This document shows positions 56,023 through 64,000 of a stretch of 64,000 bases of DNA, one piece after another (position 1 is the stretch's first letter; each line of letters opens with the position of its first letter). The position numbers were made by a program, and so were the translations under genes. The notes beneath the pieces were generated by a model that saw only the letters and a list, made by a program, of their open reading frames with translations, was not told where the DNA came from and searched no databases. Where the stretch lies: positions 558,001-622,000 of the forward strand of contig NZ_QGLP01000004.1 of NCBI RefSeq assembly GCF_003202915.1, in the 5' to 3' direction. The DNA is from Gilliamella apicola. Lineage in GTDB: Bacteria > Pseudomonadota > Gammaproteobacteria > Enterobacterales > Orbaceae.

Positions 56023-56997
56023 ATGTTTAATTTCAATAAATACATAAGTAAAGTTGAAGAGTTTACTCAAAATAGCAGTAAAGAAATATTGCATATTGCA
56101 TTTGCATTTGATGATAATTATGCAATGCCAGCAGGGGTAACTATAACTTCTATAATTGAAAATAATAGCAATTTAAATTTTTGTTTTCATCTATTAGTTG
56201 ATAATGTATCTTTGGTTAATATAACTAAATTTAAAAAACTTATTAGAAACAACGTTAGTATTAAAATATATTATTTAAATGATAACTTTGACATTAACCC
56301 GAATACATTGGTATTAGGTTATTTATCTGTGGTTTCTTGTGCGCGTTTTATTCTTCCGGCTTTATTACATTCTCAGACTAAAAAATTTTTATATCTTGAT
56401 AGTGACATTCTTTGCTTGAAATCTATTTCCGAACTATATAACACAGATATATCTAATTATGTTGCTGGAGTTATTCCTGACGATAAACCGATGCAAAATG
56501 AAGTAAGAAATTTATATTCTATTGATGTTGAAAAATATTTTAATTCGGGAGTTTTATTAATTAACACTGATGAGTGGATGAAAAATGATTTAACCAACAA
56601 ATGTATAAACAAGGTAAACGATGGCAATGTCTATCGTTTTGCAGATCAGGATGTTTTGAATATATTATTAGAAAACCAAACAATCCTTTTACCTATTAAA
56701 TATAATACTAAAATTCACATAAGTATTTCTTGTGAAGAAGAACAATTAATTGCGCCTTATACTGTGTTATTACATTACGTAACAGGCTATAAACCATGGT
56801 ATCAAACATTTGATTCTAAGTTATTTAGAAAATTTTATGATTTATCTCCTTGGAAAAATACCAAACGACCGAAAGCATTAAAAAAATCATGGTTAAGACA
56901 TTATGCCAAATATTGTTTAAAAAGAGGTCGAGTGTTTACAGCTGTTAAATTTTACTATTTTTATCTATTTAATAAACTAGTAAAAAACAGCAATTAA
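56023..56997 (+). CDS. family 8 glycosyltransferase, LPS outer-core type
   Basis: A 324-residue paralogue of the gene at 54852, on the opposite strand and divergent from it across 193 bp. FAFDDNYAMPAGVTITSII, the DxD in YLDSDILCL, YFNSGVLLIN and FADQDVLNILLENQT are clear. The two proteins agree so closely in these blocks that a recent duplication with inversion is likely. Confidence 0.92.
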   Translation: MFNFNKYISKVEEFTQNSSKEILHIAFAFDDNYAMPAGVTITSIIENNSNLNFCFHLLVDNVSLVNITKFKKLIRNNVSIKIYYLNDNFDINPNTLVLGYLSVVSCARFILPALLHSQTKKFLYLDSDILCLKSISELYNTDISNYVAGVIPDDKPMQNEVRNLYSIDVEKYFNSGVLLINTDEWMKNDLTNKCINKVNDGNVYRFADQDVLNILLENQTILLPIKYNTKIHISISCEEEQLIAPYTVLLHYVTGYKPWYQTFDSKLFRKFYDLSPWKNTKRPKALKKSWLRHYAKYCLKRGRVFTAVKFYYFYLFNKLVKNSN

Positions 56998-57030
56998 AAT
57001 TATATAACTTAAATTATATAATTTTAATTG
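56991..57030. terminator. AT-only 17-bp hairpin between convergent genes
   Basis: CAATTAAAATTATATAA (56991-57007) and TTATATAATTTTAATTG (57014-57030) are exact inverses with a six-base loop. It begins within the last codons of the GT8 gene and lies just before the end of the minus-strand gene at 57042, so it can end transcription from both sides. Confidence 0.7.
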
Positions 57031-57041
57031 TTAGACATTGA

Positions 57042-58607
57042 TCAGTTTTGATATTGGTTTATGATTGTCTGATACTCATAAGATTGTCCATCGACAGACA
57101 ATATTAAATCATTGTTTATAAAAGATGGATCTATTTTTATTGAATAGCCTAACAGATTACTTAATAAGTAAACTAGGTTTGAGGTATTTATCATTCCTTG
57201 TGAGTTTCGGTACTTTTCAATCTCTTCACAAGGAAAATTATCGTATGATGAATAAATCATTAAAGGAATTTCAAATTGGTTACTAAAATTTTCCGATCTC
57301 CTCAGAAGTCCATGCCCTAAATTGACGATTTCTCCATGATCTGGAGTATATATCAAGATGAAGTTATCTAGTTTTTCTCGTAAAATAGAATAAATTTGTT
57401 TAATAACTCGATCGGTGTGATGTATAGTTAAATCATAATCATTGGCATGAGGCAATGCCTGTAAATCAAATTTATCATATCCCAAATTATATGGTTTATG
57501 ACTTCCCGCAAGATGAACAACAATAAAGTTCTTTTCATTTTTTTCAAAATTAGTTTTAACTAATTGATTCGCAAGTTCTAAATCATCATTAAGATCTTCA
57601 ACAAAATTGTTGCTTAATTTTGCTATGATAGAGTATTTACTGCTATGTGGCCCTGATTCTCCATTTTTAGAAATCCATGAAGAATTATAATTTTGGATAT
57701 TAGCCATTTCAACTATATTTTTTTCTTCAAGTAGTGGTTTTTCATCATTTGGTTTTGCAAATGAAAATAGCATGGGAATTGCATCGCGAGTTATTGATGA
57801 AGGAGAATGCACTTCGTTTAAAACACAACTATTATTTTGAGTAAAAATCTTTTTCATCTCAGGTGTCGTGTCAACATTATAACCATAGAGACTATGTCGT
57901 GCACGATAGGCCGATTCTCCCAATATAAAAATAATATGCTTATATTTATTATTAGTAATAATATTATTTGAATCAAGAATTGATGCATTAAATTTTTCAT
58001 GTTCAATAACATTTGTGTATTTCTCTGTAAAACCTAAGTAACTAATAAGCATTATTGTTGAATTACCTATTATTATAGGATATTTAACTCGTACAGATTT
58101 ATTTAAAGAAAAAAAAGGATCAACATTAAATTCAACAATATGGCGTTTATCAGCTAAATAGTAGTAAACTGTATTTTTGAATAAGAAAAAACTAGTAATA
58201 ATAATGATTATCCAATATAAAATGCTATTTTTAAAAGAAATTTTAATTCTGTTGTATATAAAATAAGTGTAAATCAAAGAAAAAAGAATTGAAGGTAATA
58301 TAATAGGTAGAAAATCGTTGATTATCATTGTAATGCTTTGATTTTTATCATTTTCTAATGCGGTTCTTAAAAGTGATTCAGAAATGTAACCGTATTTTAA
58401 ATTAAAGAATAATTCTAATCCTAAAATAAAGTTTATTATTATGAATATTGAGAGCCTTAACCATTTTAAATTTGGTAACATCACTAATAAAAGTAAATAG
58501 AATAAGAGTGTATAACTAATATTAGTTAGATTATTGATGTTTATTATATAATATGAGATGAATATAATAGCGAAATATATAAAAATCAGTATATTTTGTT
58601 TCTTCAT
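57042..58607 (-). CDS. phosphoethanolamine transferase-like enzyme (sulfatase fold)
   Basis: A 521-residue inner-membrane protein with about five N-terminal membrane helices (to residue 155) and a periplasmic alkaline-phosphatase-fold domain. Zinc and active-site features match EptA/CptA: Glu231 in ILGES, the nucleophile Thr283 in SSITRDAIPMLFS, HLAGSHKPY, and the DH pair in YTPDHGE. It would transfer phosphoethanolamine from phosphatidylethanolamine to lipid A or core, changing surface charge. It is on the same strand as the GT8 gene at 58677. Confidence 0.9.
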   Translation of the reverse strand: MKKQNILIFIYFAIIFISYYIININNLTNISYTLLFYLLLLVMLPNLKWLRLSIFIIINFILGLELFFNLKYGYISESLLRTALENDKNQSITMIINDFLPIILPSILFSLIYTYFIYNRIKISFKNSILYWIIIIITSFFLFKNTVYYYLADKRHIVEFNVDPFFSLNKSVRVKYPIIIGNSTIMLISYLGFTEKYTNVIEHEKFNASILDSNNIITNNKYKHIIFILGESAYRARHSLYGYNVDTTPEMKKIFTQNNSCVLNEVHSPSSITRDAIPMLFSFAKPNDEKPLLEEKNIVEMANIQNYNSSWISKNGESGPHSSKYSIIAKLSNNFVEDLNDDLELANQLVKTNFEKNEKNFIVVHLAGSHKPYNLGYDKFDLQALPHANDYDLTIHHTDRVIKQIYSILREKLDNFILIYTPDHGEIVNLGHGLLRRSENFSNQFEIPLMIYSSYDNFPCEEIEKYRNSQGMINTSNLVYLLSNLLGYSIKIDPSFINNDLILSVDGQSYEYQTIINQYQN

Positions 58608-58676
58608 AAAATAATTATTTTAGTTTTTTAGTTGTAGCATTATAAAAAGTTACGATATTAAAATTTCTTATTTAAT

Positions 58677-59630
58677 CTATTTTTTAACTAAGTAAGTTAA
58701 ATAATATTTAATACATTTTAGAAATTTTCTTTTTCTGAAAAAATCTTTTGCATATACCCTATAATCAACTGGTCTCATTTTGCTTTGGTAAGATTTCAAT
58801 AGTACAGCGCTCCAAGGTGTAAAATGTTTATAAAAAATGTATAAATCTTGGGCTAAACCTTTATGTTCTGCGTACCATATTTTTCTTGGACCTGTAAAAT
58901 GCACAAAATAAGGTAACGATTTTTTATGATGAAAAAAAGATTCTTTTTCTTTTTCATTCATCCAAGTAAATAAATAATTCCATTTAACATCAATGAACAC
59001 AACAGTTTCTTGCAAAACTATGTTCAAAGCATCTTGGTCTGGATAGATTAAATTATAATTCTCTAGTGATAATAATATTTGGTTGGCTTTGTTTTCTGTG
59101 TCAAATTTTTTCCAATTCTGGGTGTTAATATATAAAAAACCAGAATTAAAGTATTTTTTATTTCCTAACGATAAACGATTTGCATTTGCTAAAAGATTAT
59201 CATCATTTAAAGAATCAGCTGTTACCGCACAAACTACCGAATCAATATTGATATTTAAAACAGGAGAAATATCGCCAAAGCATAAAATATCAGCATCTAA
59301 ATAAATAAACTTATCAATATAATCAGGTAATAATCTTGGAACAGATAAGCGAATATACATTGAACGATTGATATGTTTTACTTTATCATTCTTAATGTCA
59401 ATGTATTTATTTAGTTCATCAATTGGAATTGAATAAAGCGTAATTGCGGAGTTAATTTCTTTTAGCTTGTTTTTCTCTTCATCTGAAACATCATACAAAA
59501 AAATATGAAAATGAATATTATTATTTTTATTATTGAGTATGATCGATGTAATAGAAACACCAACATGTTCTAGATAATTGGAATCTGTACAATATACAAT
59601 ATTAATAATACTATTATTCATTTCAAACAC
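58677..59630 (-). CDS. family 8 glycosyltransferase, divergent member
   Basis: 317 residues. The GT8 fold is clear (INIVYCTDSNYLEHVGVSI, DxD in YLDADILCF, YFNSGFLYIN, YPDQDALNIV), but it lacks the FDDNYAMPAG block that the other four GT8 genes share and has a different acceptor side (VHFTGPRKIWY). It is therefore the outgroup of the set and probably adds a different linkage. Confidence 0.92.
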   Translation of the reverse strand: MFEMNNSIINIVYCTDSNYLEHVGVSITSIILNNKNNNIHFHIFLYDVSDEEKNKLKEINSAITLYSIPIDELNKYIDIKNDKVKHINRSMYIRLSVPRLLPDYIDKFIYLDADILCFGDISPVLNINIDSVVCAVTADSLNDDNLLANANRLSLGNKKYFNSGFLYINTQNWKKFDTENKANQILLSLENYNLIYPDQDALNIVLQETVVFIDVKWNYLFTWMNEKEKESFFHHKKSLPYFVHFTGPRKIWYAEHKGLAQDLYIFYKHFTPWSAVLLKSYQSKMRPVDYRVYAKDFFRKRKFLKCIKYYLTYLVKK

Positions 59631-59774
59631 TCATTAACACAATGTTTTAAATATATCATGGCTAATTATGTATTACAAAATAGTTAAATAAAAATGAAAT
59701 TGATAGTTAATTTTTTTATAATAATTAGTTATGCTACAATAAATTAAATTTCAAATGCTTGGTATTACTAGAAC

Positions 59775-60755
59775 ATGTTAACAGAAAATCTTTTTATTAG
59801 TAAGATTACCACTTTATTTAGTCATATTATTGAATCACAAGAAACATTGCATATTGCATTCTGTTTTGATGATAATTATGCAATGCCAGCGGGTATTGCT
59901 ATGTCATCAGTTATTATTAATAACCCCGATAAAAATCTGTTTTTTCATTTATTTGCTAATAAAGTATCTAATAAAAAAATTGAAAATTTTAATAAACTTA
60001 GTCAGAAGAATACCTCGATAATTTGTTATGAAGTGAGTGATGATTTCTCGATAAATCCTGATACTTTAGTACTGCATGTTTCGGCATCAACATGTTTACG
60101 TTTTATTGTGCCACAACTGCTAAATAAAGTAGCTTCAAGAGTGTTGTATTTAGATTGTGATATCCTTTGTACAAATAAACTGGATGATTTAATAAATAAA
60201 GATTTAACTGACAAATATGCGGCTGTAGTTGCCGATGTAGATAAGACTCAAGAAAAACAATGCCCAGCTTGCAATATTCCATACGGTGAATACTTTAATG
60301 CAGGAATGATTTATATTAATACTGATATGTGGGTAGCTAATAACTTAACAGAAAAAGCTTTCGCAATGATTAATAGCGGCAAAGTTTACAAATTTGCTGA
60401 TCAAGACGTTTTGAATATACTAATGCAAGGTAAAACTCTTTTTCTTCCTAAAAATTATAATCAACTCACCTCACTCTCCGTTGGTGGTAATGAAGATAAC
60501 TTATTAAGTGATGATACTGTTATAATTCATTATGTTACCGGCAATAAACCATGGTATCAGCTATATCTAACACCACTTTATCAACGTTATATTGCTTCTT
60601 CGCCATGGGCCAATCAAAAATTATTATTAGCTAACGAAAATGCGCCTTCAACTACAAGACGTTATGCAAAATTGTTAGTAAGTCAAAAAAAATATTTTTC
60701 GGCGTTCAAATATTATTTACTTTATCTCAAGCATAAAGCTTTTAAAAAGCGATAA
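59775..60755 (+). CDS. family 8 glycosyltransferase, LPS outer-core type
   Basis: A 326-residue member of the FDDNYAMPAG group. FCFDDNYAMPAGIAMSSVI, a DxD in YLDCDILCT, YFNAGMIYINTDMW and KFADQDVLNILMQGK are visible. It is divergent from the gene at 58677 and is followed by another GT8 gene after 11 bp. Confidence 0.92.
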   Translation: MLTENLFISKITTLFSHIIESQETLHIAFCFDDNYAMPAGIAMSSVIINNPDKNLFFHLFANKVSNKKIENFNKLSQKNTSIICYEVSDDFSINPDTLVLHVSASTCLRFIVPQLLNKVASRVLYLDCDILCTNKLDDLINKDLTDKYAAVVADVDKTQEKQCPACNIPYGEYFNAGMIYINTDMWVANNLTEKAFAMINSGKVYKFADQDVLNILMQGKTLFLPKNYNQLTSLSVGGNEDNLLSDDTVIIHYVTGNKPWYQLYLTPLYQRYIASSPWANQKLLLANENAPSTTRRYAKLLVSQKKYFSAFKYYLLYLKHKAFKKR

Positions 60756-60766
60756 GGATGTAAATC

Positions 60767-61741
60767 GTGATTCAAGTTGATAGATTTGTTAATAAAAGGA
60801 ATGAATTACTGTCACATAATTTTGACAATGATCAATCTGTCATACATATTTTATTATGTTTTGATGATAATTATGCGTTATCAGCAGGTATAAATATTTT
60901 CTCTGTTTTTGAAAATAATGCTGTAAGGCCAATTCATTTTCATCTATTTACCCATAATCTTTCTGATGAGAATAGACGTAAATTTGGAGAAATTAAATTC
61001 AATAATATATCAATAACTGAATATGTTATTAATGATCAGTTCAAAGTCGATGAGCAAAATACCGAACAGTTTCCGCTTTCAGCTTGTGTGCGCCTAATAG
61101 CACCAATGATACTAAAGAATACCACTGATAAGTTACTTTATGTTGATAGTGATACTTTATGTACGAATAGCTTATCCGATATTGATAATATCGATCTTAC
61201 AGGCATTTTACTTGCAGCTGTTGCTGACGAACCATACATGCAAAAATCTCAATGTACCAAATATAGCGTTATTGAAGGAACTTATTTTAATTCTGGTGTT
61301 ATGCTCATTAACATTCCACTTTGGTGCGAACATGAAATTACAGATAAAACGTTGAAACTATTAAATGGTGGTGAAAAATATCAATATCCGGATCAAGATG
61401 TTTTAAATATTTGTGTCGGTGAAAAAAGGCTAATATTACCAAGAAAATTTAATAATTTATTGGCATTATCAATTAATGGTAATGAAGATGCGAAAATTCC
61501 CGATGAAACAGTCTTTATTCATTACATAACTAAGAATAAACCTTGGCATGAACCTTATCGATCTATATTATTTGATTCTTATTTAGAAAAATCACCATGG
61601 CGAAATGATTGTTTACCATTATATAGTCCTAAAAAGACCTCTTCAATTCGCGCTTATTCAAAACTGATGTTTAAACAAAAAAAATATCTAGCTGGGATAA
61701 AACACTATCTTATTTATTTAAAAACTAAATTGAAAAAGTAA
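60767..61741 (+). CDS. family 8 glycosyltransferase, LPS outer-core type
   Basis: A 324-residue member of the same group, with the signature changed to FDDNYALSAGINIFSVF, a DxD in YVDSDTLCT, TYFNSGVMLINIP and YPDQDVLNICVG. It is the most diverged of the four. Translation probably depends on the gene before it (11-bp gap). It ends the glycan locus. Confidence 0.92.
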   Translation: MIQVDRFVNKRNELLSHNFDNDQSVIHILLCFDDNYALSAGINIFSVFENNAVRPIHFHLFTHNLSDENRRKFGEIKFNNISITEYVINDQFKVDEQNTEQFPLSACVRLIAPMILKNTTDKLLYVDSDTLCTNSLSDIDNIDLTGILLAAVADEPYMQKSQCTKYSVIEGTYFNSGVMLINIPLWCEHEITDKTLKLLNGGEKYQYPDQDVLNICVGEKRLILPRKFNNLLALSINGNEDAKIPDETVFIHYITKNKPWHEPYRSILFDSYLEKSPWRNDCLPLYSPKKTSSIRAYSKLMFKQKKYLAGIKHYLIYLKTKLKK

Positions 61742-62031
61742 TAATGGGTAAATAATTCTATTTTTTATGCGCTTATTTAGATTGTAGATTTAAGAAAATT
61801 AATCAGTTTCTAACTAAGCTTTTTCTTTATAGTGATTATTCTTGTCTATATTTTTGCTTCAGTTATTGCTATATTATAAATCGTTATTTTGATGGTTAAT
61901 TGTTCAATTTCAGGATAATAATTTCATTTCAAATAGATAATTGTTTTTTTCTAACGTTAGCTTATTTATTAAATAAATTTTCCAGTGTGGATAGACAAAT
62001 TAGATTTATCTTTTAATTAGGTGCATTTTAA
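61742..62031. other. non-coding gap before yoaA
   Basis: 290 bp of AT-rich DNA between the glycan locus and yoaA. No credible ORF or strong hairpin is visible; the yoaA promoter is expected here. Confidence 0.4.
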
Positions 62032-63960
62032 GTGATTGATGATTTTGCAGAAAATGGTTTGCTTGCGACGGCTATAGATGGTTTTGTTGCACGAGAACCA
62101 CAAAGGCGTATGGCAAATAAAGTCACTGAAGCAATCAACGCCCAACATTCGCTGGTAGTGGAAGCGGGAACGGGAACAGGTAAAACCTTTGCATATTTGG
62201 TTCCTGCATTACGTAGTGATAAAAAAGTAATTATCTCGACGGGTTCTAAAAATTTACAAGAACAGTTGTATAGTAAAGACTTACCCATTATCAAAAAAGC
62301 GCTGGACTATACGGGTAAAATTTCACTTCTCAAAGGGCGAGCCAATTATCTTTGTTTAGAGCGTATGTATCACCAATATGCGACAGCAGGAGATTTAGAT
62401 AAGAGTTTACGTACAGATTTAGTTCGGGTAAAAAACTGGTCAATCAAAACTAAAGATGGTGATATCAGTAAATGTACTACGGTGACTGAAGACAATCCAA
62501 TTTGGCCAATCTTAACCAGTACTAACGATAATTGTTTAGGCAGTGATTGTGAGCATTATAATGATTGTTATGTGGTTAAAGCCCGTAAACGGGCGTTAAA
62601 TGCGGATATTGTGGTGGTTAATCATCATCTATTTTTGGCTGATGTAGTGGTTAAAGATACCGGATTTGGCGAGCTAATTCCTAAAGCTAATGTAATGATA
62701 TTTGATGAAGCTCATCAACTTCCCGATCTTGCCTGTCACTATTTTGGCGAGCAGTTAACGAGTCGACAACTATTTGACTTAGCTAAAGAGATAAATTTGG
62801 CTTATCGAACCGAAGTTAAAGATATGTCTCAGTTACAGCAGTGCGCTGATAAACTGCAAAAATGTACTCAAGATTTGCGAATATTAATCAGTCAGCAGAA
62901 TAACAAAGGTAATCTTCGTTTTCTATTTAATCAATCCAGTATTAAACAAGAATTATCTTATCTGTTTGATGCTCTTGATTTTTGTAAAGAAGTTTTATTG
63001 TTAGCCATAGGTCGATCTACCACATTAGATAATTGTTATGACCGGGTTAATCAGTACCAGCAATTGTTAAAAAAGTTGACAGAAACTCATGTACCTGGTT
63101 ATAGCTATTGGTATGAAAGCACCTATAGTTCTTTTCTCTTTGCATTAACACCATTATCGGTAACGGAAAAATTTGAAGAATTATTAACCCAGCGAGAAGG
63201 TAGCTGGATATTTACCTCAGCAACATTATCAGTCGATAATCAATTAGATTATTTTACTAAACGTTTAGGGCTAACCAACGCTGAATCCTTAATTTTAGAA
63301 AGCCCATTTGACTATATCAATCAGACGATTTTGTGTGTACCGCGCTATCTACCATCACCAAATGAACGAGGCAATGCAGAAAAACTCGTTGATATTTTAT
63401 TACCGGTTATTGAGGCTAATAATGGTCGTTGTTTTTTTCTTTGTACATCTTATGCAATGATGAATGCATTAGCTGAAAAATTTCGATTGCTTACCAAATT
63501 ACCGGTGTTGGTTCAAGGTGAAACTAGCAAAACAAAACTTCTTGAACAATTTATTGAAAGCGGTAATGCACTATTAATCGCAACCAGTAGTTTTTGGGAA
63601 GGGATTGATGTTAGGGGCGATACTTTATCTTGTGTTATTATAGATAAGTTACCGTTTACCTCACCGGATGATCCTTTAATGAAAGCACGCATGGAGGATT
63701 GCCAAATGCAAGGTGGTGATGCCTTTAATGAAGTGCAATTACCTGAAGCTGTTATTACCTTAAAACAGGGGGTGGGGCGATTGATCCGTCATCATAACGA
63801 TCGTGGAGCGATTATAATTTGTGATAATCGATTAGTGATGCGCCCTTATGGCGCAACGTTTATTAATAGTTTACCGCCATCACCAAGAACCCGAGATGTT
63901 AACAAGGTAATCGATTTTTTATTATCTAACAATGAACCTGATAATTTGGAAAACAAATGA
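62032..63960 (+). CDS. yoaA: ATP-dependent DNA helicase YoaA (DinG/XPD family)
   Basis: A 642-residue superfamily 2 helicase, close to the E. coli length. Walker A VEAGTGTGKTFAYL, four cysteines of the iron-sulphur cluster spread between YLCLERM and CLGSDCEHYNDC, the DEAH box FDEAHQLPD, and motif VI QGVGRLIRHHNDRG are visible. The start is a GTG at 62032; the following residues match E. coli YoaA from its second residue. YoaA helps relieve replication blocks. Its stop overlaps the tsaB start (ATGA), the same order as in E. coli. Confidence 0.96.
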   Translation: MIDDFAENGLLATAIDGFVAREPQRRMANKVTEAINAQHSLVVEAGTGTGKTFAYLVPALRSDKKVIISTGSKNLQEQLYSKDLPIIKKALDYTGKISLLKGRANYLCLERMYHQYATAGDLDKSLRTDLVRVKNWSIKTKDGDISKCTTVTEDNPIWPILTSTNDNCLGSDCEHYNDCYVVKARKRALNADIVVVNHHLFLADVVVKDTGFGELIPKANVMIFDEAHQLPDLACHYFGEQLTSRQLFDLAKEINLAYRTEVKDMSQLQQCADKLQKCTQDLRILISQQNNKGNLRFLFNQSSIKQELSYLFDALDFCKEVLLLAIGRSTTLDNCYDRVNQYQQLLKKLTETHVPGYSYWYESTYSSFLFALTPLSVTEKFEELLTQREGSWIFTSATLSVDNQLDYFTKRLGLTNAESLILESPFDYINQTILCVPRYLPSPNERGNAEKLVDILLPVIEANNGRCFFLCTSYAMMNALAEKFRLLTKLPVLVQGETSKTKLLEQFIESGNALLIATSSFWEGIDVRGDTLSCVIIDKLPFTSPDDPLMKARMEDCQMQGGDAFNEVQLPEAVITLKQGVGRLIRHHNDRGAIIICDNRLVMRPYGATFINSLPPSPRTRDVNKVIDFLLSNNEPDNLENK

Positions 63961-64000
63961 GTACTATTTTAGCCATTGATACTTCAACAGAAGCTTGTTC
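63957..64000 (+). CDS. tsaB: TsaB (YeaZ), N-terminus only
   Basis: Fifteen codons are visible (MSTILAIDTSTEACS), matching the start of TsaB, a partner of TsaD in tRNA t6A synthesis. It overlaps the yoaA stop by four bases and continues beyond the window. The gene order yoaA-tsaB supports the call. Confidence 0.88.
   Translation, partial: MSTILAIDTSTEAC

Overview
The window looks like chromosome of an AT-rich gammaproteobacterium related to the Enterobacterales/Pasteurellales. I suspect Orbaceae (a Gilliamella-like insect-gut symbiont); this is inference. The reasons are Escherichia-like local gene orders (rpsF-priB-rpsR-rplI, hinT-lpoB-nagZ, yoaA-tsaB), very AT-rich intergenic DNA, three PTS sugar systems of three families, and a large autotransporter with the ESPR type of signal peptide. 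I saw no tRNA, rRNA or CRISPR array.

Region by region: 1-3262 (minus strand) is a tightly packed three-gene set of helical and membrane proteins of unknown function. 3938-8878 is a repeat-rich autotransporter adhesin. An aldo/keto reductase follows (8973-9824). 10273-16528 is a sugar or polyol locus: a RpiR-type regulator faces a mannose-family PTS (IIA, IIB, IIC, IID), a GatD-like dehydrogenase, an AlsE-like epimerase and a GmhA homologue. 16529-17625 is a scar region with a possible small inverted-repeat element, a decayed copy of the sstT promoter and 5' end, and an IS3-type transposase remnant. 17626-22173 carries two GntR/UTRA regulators, a GH4 6-phospho-alpha-glucosidase and its PTS IICB, behind a perfect CRP site. 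22598-28053 holds sstT, a TetR regulator with acuI and a clear operator, chaB, a YciI-like gene, and an ECF sigma factor with a DUF2892 protein and an AhpD-like protein.

28298-34445 is a cellobiose-type beta-glucoside operon (GH1, IIB, a PRD regulator, IIA, an unknown membrane protein, IIC). 34568-35950 is the S6/PriB/S18/L9 operon on the minus strand, with its leader and promoter. 36283-39527 holds hinT, lpoB, nagZ and a shortened TyrR-like regulator.

39553-61741 is a 22 kb surface-glycan locus. It contains an orphan rmlB, three WavE-type glycosyltransferases (one fused to a second, GT-B-like domain), two GT2 enzymes, a further GT-like protein, five GT8 enzymes, a phosphoethanolamine-transferase-like enzyme and two tandem MsbA-type exporters. 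In its middle is a translationally coupled five-gene cassette: nucleotidyltransferase, GDPD-like phosphodiesterase, HAD phosphatase, a second and degenerate nucleotidyltransferase, and a cupin. This cassette is the best candidate here for an undescribed pathway; it probably makes or activates a small molecule used to decorate LPS/LOS. The window closes with yoaA and the start of tsaB.
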